In this document: piece by piece, positions 56,436 through 64,000 of the stretch
How the letters are laid out: every line of letters starts with the position of its first letter
Position numbering within the stretch: position 1 is the stretch's first letter
Assembly (NCBI GenBank): GCA_025359985.1
Contig: JANYDB010000059.1
Coordinates: 33,347 to 97,346, forward strand
Direction of reading: 5' to 3'
DNA from: Burkholderiales bacterium
GTDB taxonomy: Bacteria; Pseudomonadota; Gammaproteobacteria; Burkholderiales; Usitatibacteraceae
DNA: 64,000 nucleotides
The notes under the pieces: model-generated
The model's input: only the letters and a program-made list of their open reading frames with translations
What the model was told of the DNA's origin: nothing
Databases searched by the model: none
Translations under genes and position numbers: made by a program

Positions 56436-57070
56436 TCAAAAATAATTTTGTCGTCATCGTGTTTGCCAAAGCACCTGTGCCTGGCGACGTTAAAACACGT
56501 CTGATCCCGGCTTTGGGCGAGCAGTATGCGGCGATGCTGCACGTCGCGCTCACCGAACGCGCCCTTAAAACAGCGCAACAATCATGCGCCATCGCGGTTG
56601 AGCTTTGCGGCGCACCTGATGTGAGCCATGCTTTTTTTCAGGACTGTGCAGAAGATTTTGATATTGCGTTGACCGCGCAAGGCGTCGGTGATTTGGGAGC
56701 ACGCATGGGGCGGGCGCTGGCTCGGGGAATTGAGCAACACACACGCGCCATTATTATCGGCGCAGACTGCCCCGCGTTAACCGCGCAACACATTAGCGGT
56801 GCAGCAGATATGCTGGATAGTCATGATGTCGTGCTAACGCCCGCTGAGGATGGTGGGTATGCATTGATCGGCGCAAAACGCATGCATGCCGATATGTTCA
56901 ATGTAATCGATTGGGGTGGTGCTGAAGTGCTGGCCCAGCAGCGCCGTAATCTCACCGCTTGCCAGCTAAGCTGTTATGAAATGGAAACCCTGTGGGACGT
57001 AGATCGCCCAGCGGATTTAATCCGGTTGAAAGCATTAAAACCGCCGCTTGAATTTTTTTGGCCGAACTGA
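56432..57070 (+). CDS. DUF2064 glycosyltransferase, ArsS-associated (TIGR04282 type)
   Basis: A 212-residue nucleotidyl/glycosyltransferase-fold protein. The N-terminal FVVIVFAKAPVPGDVKTRLIPALG and the IIIGADCPALTAQHI and VVLTPAEDGGYALIGAKR segments match the rSAM/selenodomain-associated transferase 1 group (DUF2064). It starts inside the stop of the GT2 gene (ATGA), so the two transferases are probably made together. Confidence 0.88.
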   Translation: MIKNNFVVIVFAKAPVPGDVKTRLIPALGEQYAAMLHVALTERALKTAQQSCAIAVELCGAPDVSHAFFQDCAEDFDIALTAQGVGDLGARMGRALARGIEQHTRAIIIGADCPALTAQHISGAADMLDSHDVVLTPAEDGGYALIGAKRMHADMFNVIDWGGAEVLAQQRRNLTACQLSCYEMETLWDVDRPADLIRLKALKPPLEFFWPN

Positions 57071-57090
57071 GCGCTTATGAATTTCGCTTT

Positions 57091-57843
57091 ATGAAAAATA
57101 TATCTTTGCTTATTGTCTTCGCCGTCGCCCTTACCGTTGCTTCGGTCGGCATGGCATCTGATGGGGCGGTGCCGTTGTTTTCATCGCTAAAGGCAGGCCA
57201 AACACTGCCGCCGCAATTGCGCTTCATCGCTATTCCAAACATTAAACGCAATACCGTTTCATTGGTTGAAGATCAAGGTATCACTGTGCTGAAAGTGGAA
57301 TCGAATAATTCTGCAGGCAGTATTGCCTTGCCCTTTTTAGTGGATGCCGACACAAGCCCGCAGTTGACATGGCGCTGGAAAGTGAGCCGCGTATTGGACA
57401 AGGCGGATATGGAAGAAAAATCTGCCGATGATTTTTCAGCTCGTGTGTATGTGTTTTTTGATGTGCCGCTGGCTTCGCTGTCGTTTACAGAGCGCACTAA
57501 AATTCGTCTGGCCCGCCTCGTGACCGGCAGCGATGTACCCACCGCCGCATTATGTTATGTGTGGGACAACAAACATCGCACCGGCTTTGCTCACGCCAGC
57601 CCGTATACCAACAGCGTCCAAAAATTTGTGGTGCAAAGCGGGCCTGATAAGGTCGGACAATGGCTTACCGAGACACGCAACGTGGCTGCTGATTTTCGGC
57701 TCGCGTTTGGTTTTGCGCCGCCGCGCATTACCGGGGTTGCCATCGGTAACGACACTGACAACACGGGCGAGCAAACCACCACCTGGTTTGGTGATGTACG
57801 CTTTGAAAATAAAATCGCCGCTAACCATCAGGATAAAAAATGA
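57091..57843 (+). CDS. DUF3047 family exported protein
   Basis: A ~250-residue protein. The ATG at 57091 opens a signal peptide (MKNISLLIVFAVALTVASVGMA); a TTG at 57058 would overlap the previous gene and bury the signal. The DUF3047 core is visible as LTWRWKVSRVLDKADMEEKSADDFSARVYVFFD, ALCYVWDNKHRTG and GVAIGNDTDNTGEQTTTWFGDVRF. Function unknown, probably periplasmic. It overlaps the next start by four bases. Confidence 0.83.
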   Translation: MKNISLLIVFAVALTVASVGMASDGAVPLFSSLKAGQTLPPQLRFIAIPNIKRNTVSLVEDQGITVLKVESNNSAGSIALPFLVDADTSPQLTWRWKVSRVLDKADMEEKSADDFSARVYVFFDVPLASLSFTERTKIRLARLVTGSDVPTAALCYVWDNKHRTGFAHASPYTNSVQKFVVQSGPDKVGQWLTETRNVAADFRLAFGFAPPRITGVAIGNDTDNTGEQTTTWFGDVRFENKIAANHQDKK

Positions 57844-58943
57844 AGCGATTGGTGCTATTGGGCGCAGGCCACGCCCATGTGCACGTGCTGAAATCGCTGA
57901 TAGGGTCACCGCTTGCAAAGGTGGCAATAACGCTGATCTCACCGTATGACCGCCAGGTCTATTCCGGCATGCTGCCAGGCTGGGTGGCGGGCCATTATGC
58001 GCTCGATGATTGCGTGATTCCGTTAGCGCCTTTAGTCGCAGCAGCGGGCGTACATTTTCAGCAAACCACAGCCATGCATATTGATTTCATACGCAATGAA
58101 GTGCATTGCGCCAATGGAAACAAGGCTGCCTTTGATCTGCTCGCAATCGATACCGGGCCGGTAGCTGATTTATCGCTGATTCCGGGTGCTGCTGAATATG
58201 CGATTTCGCTCCGGCCTATTGAGGCATTTATTGAATCATTTGAGCGTATCAAAAATACCATTTTGACGCGCTCAACCCAGCATAAAATCCGGATTGTATT
58301 TGTGGGCGCGGGCGCGGGCGGGATTGAGCTCGCGCTGGCCATGCAGCATTTTTTTTCGTCGCGGGTAGCGGTGACGCTTGTTTCTGCCACCAATACCTTG
58401 CCCGGCAGCGTCGGGCCAAAGCTGACGCGTATTCTCGCCCAACAGGGCGTCTCACTTTTATCGAATCGGGTGGCATCACGCATTGAGCGCGGCGCGGTTC
58501 ATCTGCAATCAGGCGAAATAATCGAGGCCGATATCGTCATTGCAGCGACCGGTGCCACCGCTGCAGCATGGCTAGGCAAATCCGGCTTACAAACAGATGA
58601 ACGTGGCTTTGTGCTGGTCAATGATTATCTGCAATCGGTCTCGCATGAAAATGTATTTGCGGCAGGCGATTGCGCGACGATGATGAATTTTATACGCCCC
58701 AAATCGGGCGTGTATGCCGTGCGCGCCGGGCCACCAATAGCGCTCAATCTGCGCCATTACCTGAATAATGAGCCGCTGGCCGCTTATGCTCCGCAGGCGC
58801 GATCTTTATATTTGATCAGCACAGGCGATAAATACGCCATTGCCTCATGGGGAAATTTTGCCTTGCAGGGCCACTGGGTATGGCATTGGAAAGACCGGAT
58901 TGATCGTGGATTTATGGCCAAGTATGCTTTGGAGTTGCCATGA
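57840..58943 (+). CDS. FAD/NAD disulfide-oxidoreductase-family protein (SelD N-terminal type)
   Basis: A 367-residue flavoprotein. The FAD motif is VLLGAGHAHVHVL (about 4-16), the NAD motif FVGAGAGGIELALAM (about 154-168), and the second FAD contact VFAAGDCATMM (about 274-284). This Gly-His-Ala-His N-terminus is typical of the TIGR03169 group, which also occurs fused ahead of selenophosphate synthase (SelD). No SelD domain is present here. It is the last gene of the ArsS cluster. Confidence 0.85.
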   Translation: MKRLVLLGAGHAHVHVLKSLIGSPLAKVAITLISPYDRQVYSGMLPGWVAGHYALDDCVIPLAPLVAAAGVHFQQTTAMHIDFIRNEVHCANGNKAAFDLLAIDTGPVADLSLIPGAAEYAISLRPIEAFIESFERIKNTILTRSTQHKIRIVFVGAGAGGIELALAMQHFFSSRVAVTLVSATNTLPGSVGPKLTRILAQQGVSLLSNRVASRIERGAVHLQSGEIIEADIVIAATGATAAAWLGKSGLQTDERGFVLVNDYLQSVSHENVFAAGDCATMMNFIRPKSGVYAVRAGPPIALNLRHYLNNEPLAAYAPQARSLYLISTGDKYAIASWGNFALQGHWVWHWKDRIDRGFMAKYALELP

Positions 58944-58966
58944 TGAAGCAACCATAACCAAACCGC

Positions 58967-58981
58967 CGTAGCAACGCTACG
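58967..58981. terminator. Small hairpin between the ArsS cluster and rph
   Basis: CGTAGC-AAC-GCTACG is a perfect 6-bp stem between convergent genes, 24 bp after the last ArsS-cluster stop. No T-run follows on either strand, so its role as a terminator is uncertain. Confidence 0.3.
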
Positions 58982-58998
58982 TTAAATCAGCGCGTCTG

Positions 58999-59736
58999 CT
59001 AAAAAGAAACGCCGAGCGCTTTTTTTTGCGCCACAATCAATTCCCGCACACCGTTATCGGCGAGCCCTATCAAGTTATCCATATCGGCGCGACTAAACGG
59101 CGCGCCTTCTGCCGTGCCCTGAATTTCGATAAAGGCGCCGCTGCCGGTCATCACCACATTCATATCGGTTTCGCAACTTGAGTCTTCGATGTAATCAAGA
59201 TCAAGAATCACTTGATGTTGACCGTCGTTGGCGCTGATGCCAACCGAGATAGCGCCCACAAAATCAATGATCGGCGATTTAGTCAAGATGCCTTTTTTGA
59301 TCAGGCCCTCAATCGCATCATGCAGTGCTACAAATGCGCCGGTAATAGAAGCGCAGCGCGTACCGCCGTCAGCCTGCAGGACATCGCAGTCGAGCGTAAT
59401 TTGTCGTTCACCCAATTTTTTTAAATCCACCACCGCCCGTAACGAGCGGCCAATCAAGCGCTGAATTTCTTGGGTGCGTCCAGTCTGTTTACCGCGCGCG
59501 GCTTCACGATCACTGCGGGTATGTGTCGAGCGCGGCAGCATTCCATATTCCGCCGTGACCCAGCCTTCGCCAGAACCTTTCTTGTGCGGCGGCACCCGCT
59601 CCTCCACGCTGGCCGTGCACAAAACTTTAGTATCGCCCATCGCGATCAAAACGGAGCCTTCAGCATGTTTGGTAAAATTTCGGGTGATGGTGATGGGGCG
59701 AAGTTGCTGGGCGGTGCGATTATTTGAGCGGAGCAT
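58999..59736 (-). CDS. rph: Ribonuclease PH
   Basis: A 245-residue phosphorolytic exoribonuclease that trims tRNA 3' ends. The N-terminal [34 protein letters not shown], the phosphate-binding [31 protein letters not shown] and the [17 protein letters not shown] end are complete. rdgB usually follows rph in betaproteobacteria; here the ArsS cluster lies on that side instead. Confidence 0.97.
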   Translation of the reverse strand: MLRSNNRTAQQLRPITITRNFTKHAEGSVLIAMGDTKVLCTASVEERVPPHKKGSGEGWVTAEYGMLPRSTHTRSDREAARGKQTGRTQEIQRLIGRSLRAVVDLKKLGERQITLDCDVLQADGGTRCASITGAFVALHDAIEGLIKKGILTKSPIIDFVGAISVGISANDGQHQVILDLDYIEDSSCETDMNVVMTGSGAFIEIQGTAEGAPFSRADMDNLIGLADNGVRELIVAQKKALGVSF

Positions 59737-59745
59737 AGTGGGATC

Positions 59746-59785
59746 GGATGTGGGAAACGGATATGGGAAATGAGTGGGGGGAAAT
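59746..59785. repeat. Three tandem 13-14 bp repeats upstream of rph
   Basis: GGATGTGGGAAAC (59746-59758), GGATATGGGAAAT (59759-59771) and GAGTGGGGGGAAAT (59772-59785) are consecutive. They lie 10 bp upstream of the rph start codon (59736, minus strand) and occupy most of the gap to the phosphatase gene. Confidence 0.65.
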
Positions 59786-59809
59786 GAATTGAAAAAATGA
59801 TCGGGTTAA

Positions 59810-60724
59810 TTACTTCGCGACTTTTTTGATCGCGTCCTGAATTTCAGAAATGGCGCGTTCGATATCTTCTTCGGTTACTTCATCTTTAACTGAACCGAAC
59901 TGCTGGGTGGTGTTTAACGAAGAGGTAGTGAAGCTTTCCATCGGCACCGTGACGGTCACAGCAGATGAGCCGACTTCTTCATCCTGATGCTCCCACGTGA
60001 GACCAATGACCGACAGATTATCGGATTCAACGCCCGCTTTACGCTCGGCCTCTTCCATCAACTTGGGGACGAGCGTAACAATATTTTCGCGCTGCAGTTT
60101 GAGTGCGATAAAGGAGGAACTGACTTGCGCCCAAAAGCCATCGGTGGACATCAAAATACTGTCACCGACCCGCAGATCCCAGCCTTCGGAATGCGATACC
60201 CCAGGCGGCAGCACGCCACCCACACAATTGTAGATTTTATTGCGATCCGGATGCACCGCCGCTTGCTCAGGGGTGATAACGCCCGCATCCATCAATTGCT
60301 GAACCCGTGAATGATCCAGCGTGGTAGCGGCAAGCTGACCTTCGCGGCAAACATATAAACGCGAATCGCCCACATGCGACCACCAGGCTTTATCGTTTTG
60401 CACAATGCACGCGACCACGGTGGTGCGCGGGCATTCGAGCATATTGTGCTCGTCAGCAAACGCAACAATGGCACGATGTGCCGAGTGAATAGCGGATTCG
60501 AGAAATTCTTTGGGCTTGCGCAGATAGCCACGTGCCGCTTCCTGCTGGAACCGATTGGTGATGGAGTTCACCGCGATCTCGGCGGCAATCTCGCCACGCG
60601 CATGGCCGCCCATGCCGTCCGCGATGACCATCAGCAGCACATCCTTGGAATAGCTGTAAGCGAGCCGATCCTGATTGACCTTGCGTCCGCCGATGTAGCT
60701 ATCCTGAAAAATGGTGAAGCGCAT
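59810..60724 (-). CDS. PP2C-family Ser/Thr protein phosphatase
   Basis: A 304-residue phosphatase. The metal-binding motifs are VNQDRLAYSY, IADGMGGHARGE (about 35-46), SHVGDSRLYV, LMSTDGFW and ESDNLSVIGL near the end of the domain. A ~60-residue tail follows. It is encoded just downstream of a Ser/Thr kinase on the same strand, so the two probably act on the same substrates. Confidence 0.93.
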   Translation of the reverse strand: MRFTIFQDSYIGGRKVNQDRLAYSYSKDVLLMVIADGMGGHARGEIAAEIAVNSITNRFQQEAARGYLRKPKEFLESAIHSAHRAIVAFADEHNMLECPRTTVVACIVQNDKAWWSHVGDSRLYVCREGQLAATTLDHSRVQQLMDAGVITPEQAAVHPDRNKIYNCVGGVLPPGVSHSEGWDLRVGDSILMSTDGFWAQVSSSFIALKLQRENIVTLVPKLMEEAERKAGVESDNLSVIGLTWEHQDEEVGSSAVTVTVPMESFTTSSLNTTQQFGSVKDEVTEEDIERAISEIQDAIKKVAK

Positions 60725-60801
60725 ATTGATGAGTCGTGTTTAATTCGTCATTTGTGGGGGGTTGTTTAAAAACAAAACAACAAAAACATCAAAATAAAAA
60801 A

Positions 60802-61797
60802 TTAAAATATTTTTCGGTTAAGGGTCGCTTTAAGGCGACCGGTCAAGGTGGTTTCGGGGCTACTGAGTTCGATCTCGTTAGATTCTTCTGTAGCGGCATC
60901 CGGGTTCACACGTCCCATGGTGCGCACCTCTTTCATCAGCGCTCGCTGTAATTCAAACGCGGATTGCGGGCGCGCCAGATGATCCAGCTTCAGGCACCAT
61001 TCAACAATCTCGATCAGCTCATCCGAATAAGCCTGCCGCGCCAGCGCACGCAACGACTCAACTTTGTCTTCCTGCTCACGCTCATTAGCCGGCTGTGGAT
61101 GAATGCCCGAAATGCAGCAATACATCGCCGCTCCCGCAGCGTAAATGTCAGACCACGGCCCCAGTTGATCAAAATTGCGATATTGCTCGGGCGCTGCATA
61201 ACCGGCGGTGTACATGGGTCTCAGCTTGGGTGCATCGGTGGTCAGCGCCTGACGAGCCGCACCAAAATCCAGCAGCACCGGCTTGCCTTCCATCGTGATG
61301 TAAATGTTGGCGGGCTTGATATCCAGGTGCAGCAGTTTGTTGGCGTGGACTTCACGCAGGCCGTTCAACAAATGGGTGAACATGCGCCGAATAAAACTTT
61401 CGGTGAATTCATGGCGATGACGCTGTATGTGAAATTGCAGCGTACGGCCACGCACATATTGCATCACCATATAAACAGTTTCATTCGCCCGAAAAAAATT
61501 TTCTACCCGCACAATATTGGGATGGCTAATGGTGGCAAGCGAGCGGCCTTCTTCAAAAAAACACTTGAGCCCATGGCGAAACACCGCTAGATTTTCATCG
61601 GAATTAATTTGCACCTCGGCGCCGTCGCTGCGTACGACGAGTGCTGATGGCAGGTATTCTTTGATCGCTACTGGCGTACCATTTTCATCGCGCGCCAAGT
61701 AAACAATCGAAAACCCACCCGACGAAAGCATTTTTTCGATGGTGTAATTTTGCAGTTGATAGCCGTCTTGCAGCGGCTGATTTGATTGTGTTGCCAT
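60802..61797 (-). CDS. Ser/Thr protein kinase
   Basis: A 331-residue Hanks-type kinase. The glycine loop is LSSGGFSIVYLA, the ATP-binding Lys is in VAIKEYLP, the catalytic loop HLDIKPANI and the DFG motif LLDFGAAR (about 165-172). The activation segment GYAAPEQY follows. There is no transmembrane helix, so it is soluble. The C-terminal ~50 residues are not part of the kinase fold. A PP2C phosphatase gene follows 77 bp downstream. Confidence 0.93.
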   Translation of the reverse strand: MATQSNQPLQDGYQLQNYTIEKMLSSGGFSIVYLARDENGTPVAIKEYLPSALVVRSDGAEVQINSDENLAVFRHGLKCFFEEGRSLATISHPNIVRVENFFRANETVYMVMQYVRGRTLQFHIQRHRHEFTESFIRRMFTHLLNGLREVHANKLLHLDIKPANIYITMEGKPVLLDFGAARQALTTDAPKLRPMYTAGYAAPEQYRNFDQLGPWSDIYAAGAAMYCCISGIHPQPANEREQEDKVESLRALARQAYSDELIEIVEWCLKLDHLARPQSAFELQRALMKEVRTMGRVNPDAATEESNEIELSSPETTLTGRLKATLNRKIF

Positions 61798-62084
61798 CTT
61801 GCGGTGTTGAGTCTTAAGGTCCGGAATTTATTGTTTAATTTATCCACTCCCATCCTGGCATGGCCTTGTCCCTTGGAATGCTGAATGGATAAGCTGGCTT
61901 GATGGGTAAGCTATAATTCTTGCTGGTTATCAACCGCTTGTAAAGATATGCCCGGAGCACATTTCCTGACGGGTTATCATGCAGCTCTACTTCACATACT
62001 GGATTACTACATCATTAATTGACCTTTATCGGCACCTGCCGGTAGTGCTTTCCCAAGTTTGCTTCGGTACTTTACATCTAATTC

Positions 62085-62966
62085 ATGGCCTCTAAATCAT
62101 CCCCTATCGCCAGTATGACCGGATTCGCGTCAGTTAGCGGCGAAGTGCCCGGTGGGCGCTTTGCGCTGGATCTGAAATCAGTCAATCATCGCTATCTGGA
62201 ATTCCAGACGCGCATGCCAGAAGACCTGCGCGCGCTGGAGACTTCGATGCGCGAATTAGTGGCGGCCAAATTGACCCGCGGCAAGGTTGATTGCCGCATC
62301 ATGTTTACACCCGTCGCCACGCGCGACACGCTGACGCCAAACGAGACGGCATTGAACGCGCTGGCCGATTTACAGAAATCCATTTTAAAACAGTTTGAAG
62401 CGCGGCCCTTATCGGTTTGGGAAGTGATGCAGGCGCCCGGCGTGATGGCTGCAGAAGCGATTGCAACCGATGAGGCAAAAGAAAAACTGCTAACCCTGTT
62501 GCGCGAGGCTATTGCAGAGTTAAATGCGACCCGCGAGCGCGAAGGCGACAAGCTTGCAGCCATGCTGATCGAGCGGCTGGATCGCATTGATGTGCTGGTG
62601 GGGGAAGTGATGCCGCTGATTCCGCAGCTTGTTATCGCTTACCAAGAGAAACTCATCCAGAAATTGACTGACGCTTTTGCGGTCGCCGGCACTGATGAGC
62701 GTATCAAGCAGGAAGTCGTGCTATTTGCCTCGCGCATTGATGTGGCTGAGGAATTAAACCGACTGACCACCCATGTTGCCGAAGTGCGTCGCGTTTTGAA
62801 AGGCGGCGGCGTGATCGGTAAACGGCTGGATTTTCTGATGCAGGAATTAAACCGCGAATCAAATACCCTCGGCGCAAAATCGGTCTCAACCGACGCCACC
62901 AAAATATCGGTGGAGTTGAAGGTGTTGATTGAGCAAATGCGCGAACAAATTCAGAATATTGAATAG
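62085..62966 (+). CDS. yicC: YicC-family endoribonuclease
   Basis: A 293-residue YicC protein. The N-terminal SMTGFASVSGEVPGGRFALDLKSVNHRYLEFQTRMP and the C-terminal KRLDFLMQELNRESNTLGAKSVSTDATKISVELKVLIEQMREQIQNIE (residues ~245-293) are near the family consensus. YicC proteins cleave or help degrade certain RNAs. gmk follows five bases after its stop, and rph is nearby, as in many genomes. Confidence 0.94.
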   Translation: MASKSSPIASMTGFASVSGEVPGGRFALDLKSVNHRYLEFQTRMPEDLRALETSMRELVAAKLTRGKVDCRIMFTPVATRDTLTPNETALNALADLQKSILKQFEARPLSVWEVMQAPGVMAAEAIATDEAKEKLLTLLREAIAELNATREREGDKLAAMLIERLDRIDVLVGEVMPLIPQLVIAYQEKLIQKLTDAFAVAGTDERIKQEVVLFASRIDVAEELNRLTTHVAEVRRVLKGGGVIGKRLDFLMQELNRESNTLGAKSVSTDATKISVELKVLIEQMREQIQNIE

Positions 62967-62971
62967 ACGCC

Positions 62972-63577
62972 ATGATTAACGGCTGCCTCTATTGCATTGT
63001 TGCACCGTCTGGCGCGGGCAAATCCAGCCTGGTGGCGGCACTGCTGGCTGAAGATGATGAAATTCAATTGTCGATTTCCTACACCACTCGGCCGCCACGG
63101 CCAGGCGAGGCTGAGGGGCGCGAATATCGTTTCGTAAGCCGCGCACGCTTTGAAGAGCTGATCGCCCAGGATGAGTTTTTAGAACATGCCGAGGTGTACG
63201 GCAATTTATATGGCACCTCAAAACGCTGGATCGAGACGCGGCGCGCCACGGGCGCTGATGTTTTGCTCGAAATTGATTGGCAAGGGGCGCGCCAGGTCCG
63301 TAAATTATTTCCCGATATGACTTATATCTACATTCTGCCACCCTCCATTGAGGTGTTGCGCGAGCGGCTGATCAAGCGGGGACAAGATGCAGCAGAAGTC
63401 ATAGAACGGCGTCTGGCCGCTGCACGCGAGGATTTACGCCATATCAGTAATGCTGATTATGTTATTATCAATCAAGACTTTGCGTCAGCTTTGGCCGATT
63501 TACTGGCGGTGGTACGATCCCTCAGACTTACCGCCGCGAGGCAAATCGAGAGCCACGCTGAATTGATCGCGCAATAA
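62972..63577 (+). CDS. gmk: Guanylate kinase
   Basis: A 201-residue GMP kinase. The P-loop is [10 protein letters not shown] (about 11-20). The GMP-binding [15 protein letters not shown] and [15 protein letters not shown] follow, and the LID-region [15 protein letters not shown] is present. Full length for the family. It forms a tight operon with yicC. Confidence 0.97.
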   Translation: MINGCLYCIVAPSGAGKSSLVAALLAEDDEIQLSISYTTRPPRPGEAEGREYRFVSRARFEELIAQDEFLEHAEVYGNLYGTSKRWIETRRATGADVLLEIDWQGARQVRKLFPDMTYIYILPPSIEVLRERLIKRGQDAAEVIERRLAAAREDLRHISNADYVIINQDFASALADLLAVVRSLRLTAARQIESHAELIAQ

Positions 63578-63707
63578 TTGTTGGTTTTTTAGAATGTTTG
63601 CTGTCGCTAAAATAGTAGCGCAGTGGATTTTGTCCCCTTACGTTTTGCTATTGGTTAGATTTATTAGACTCGCTAACTTAGGTAGACGTAGCACTGGAGT
63701 AGTTGAT

Positions 63708-63929
63708 ATGGCCCGTATTACTGTTGATGATTGCGTCAAATTGATTCCTAACCGCTTTGAGCTAACCTTGGTTGCCACCACCCGCGCACGCCAACTTGCT
63801 CTCGGCGCAGCCCCTTATGTGGACGCAGGCCGCGATAAGCCAACCGTGACCGCGTTGCGCGAAATTGCTGCAGGCCATATCGGCGTAGAAATCCTCAAAC
63901 CGGTTGTTCCACACCCGATCGAGCTGTAA
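63708..63929 (+). CDS. rpoZ: RNA polymerase omega subunit
   Basis: A 73-residue omega subunit starting at the ATG at 63708 ([30 protein letters not shown]). A TGGAG ribosome-binding site lies 9 bp upstream. The frame is open from 63594, but the added 38 residues are not part of the family. Omega helps assemble RNA polymerase and forms part of a ppGpp site. Confidence 0.95.
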   Translation: MARITVDDCVKLIPNRFELTLVATTRARQLALGAAPYVDAGRDKPTVTALREIAAGHIGVEILKPVVPHPIEL

Positions 63930-63956
63930 ACGACGGGCCGGAGGGGATGAATAGTC

Positions 63957-64000
63957 ATGTCAAATGCGCATCCCACCCCGGCCTTAGGTGCAAACACAGG
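63957..64000 (+). CDS. Start of the next gene, probably (p)ppGpp synthetase/hydrolase SpoT
   Basis: An ATG at 63957 with GGAGGGG ten bases upstream opens MSNAHPTPALGANT before the window ends. The sequence itself is too short to identify. spoT normally follows rpoZ in proteobacteria, so the call rests on position. An ATG at 63947 is too close to the ribosome-binding site. Confidence 0.4.
   Translation, partial: MSNAHPTPALGANT

Overview
This window reads as a stretch of betaproteobacterial chromosome, most like the Nitrosomonadales/Burkholderiales. The evidence is conserved gene order: mlaFEDCB - ABC-2 exporter - ibaG - murA - hisGDCB - hisHAFIE - hinT - tatABC, then degQ-type protease - mscL - petABC - sspA - sspB, and at the right edge yicC - gmk - rpoZ - (spoT start). 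Placement is inferred from synteny and family recognition; no database search was possible. No rRNA, tRNA, CRISPR array or prophage was seen.

Layout. 1-3.7 kb (minus): the end of an MSHA-type pilus locus (lipoprotein/secretin start, MshM-like ATPase) beside a sigma-54 response regulator of the PrsR type. 4.0-9.4 kb (plus): the Mla phospholipid transport operon, an ABC-2 exporter pair and a BolA protein. 9.5-18.1 kb: murA, then nearly all histidine biosynthesis genes and a HIT protein. 18.2-25.6 kb: Tat translocase, a DegQ-like protease, MscL, the three-subunit cytochrome bc1 complex and SspA. 25.6-37.1 kb: housekeeping genes (sspB, CBS protein, ilvA, rpiA, phoU, yggX, argA, rsmE, an IMPase) plus a large cyclase/ATPase/TPR signalling protein. 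37.1-46 kb: an accessory zone with decayed toxin-antitoxin genes (hipBA-like and yoeB-like), an internally deleted IS4-type element, a DUF350/YgiC/GNAT/DUF1190 cluster next to speD-speE, and tkt. 46-50 kb: small membrane and secreted proteins, a frameshifted luciferase-like monooxygenase and an FAD amine oxidase. 50.3-58.9 kb (plus): an eight-gene cluster around a radical SAM ArsS-type enzyme, with two ArsS-associated glycosyltransferases, a TVP38-disulfide reductase fusion, a DUF547 protein, a DUF3047 protein, a phosphoesterase-like protein and a SelD-N-terminal-type oxidoreductase. 59-64 kb: rph, a PP2C phosphatase and Ser/Thr kinase pair, yicC, gmk, rpoZ.

Three observations stand out. (1) A family of 66-bp imperfect palindromes with fixed 30-6-30 geometry (ends AAACTC...GAGTTT, A/T-only or T-rich loop) occurs six times, plus one degenerate copy, always between genes: two inside the his gene series, two bracketing the hipBA remnant, one beside the IS remnant, and one in the ArsS cluster. 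(2) The ArsS cluster looks like a complete accessory pathway, but no arsM methyltransferase is in the window. (3) Short perfect or near-perfect tandem duplications of 9-15 bp lie just upstream of several start codons (hisG, hisH, hisF, sspA, phoU, the ArsS-cluster phosphoesterase, rph).
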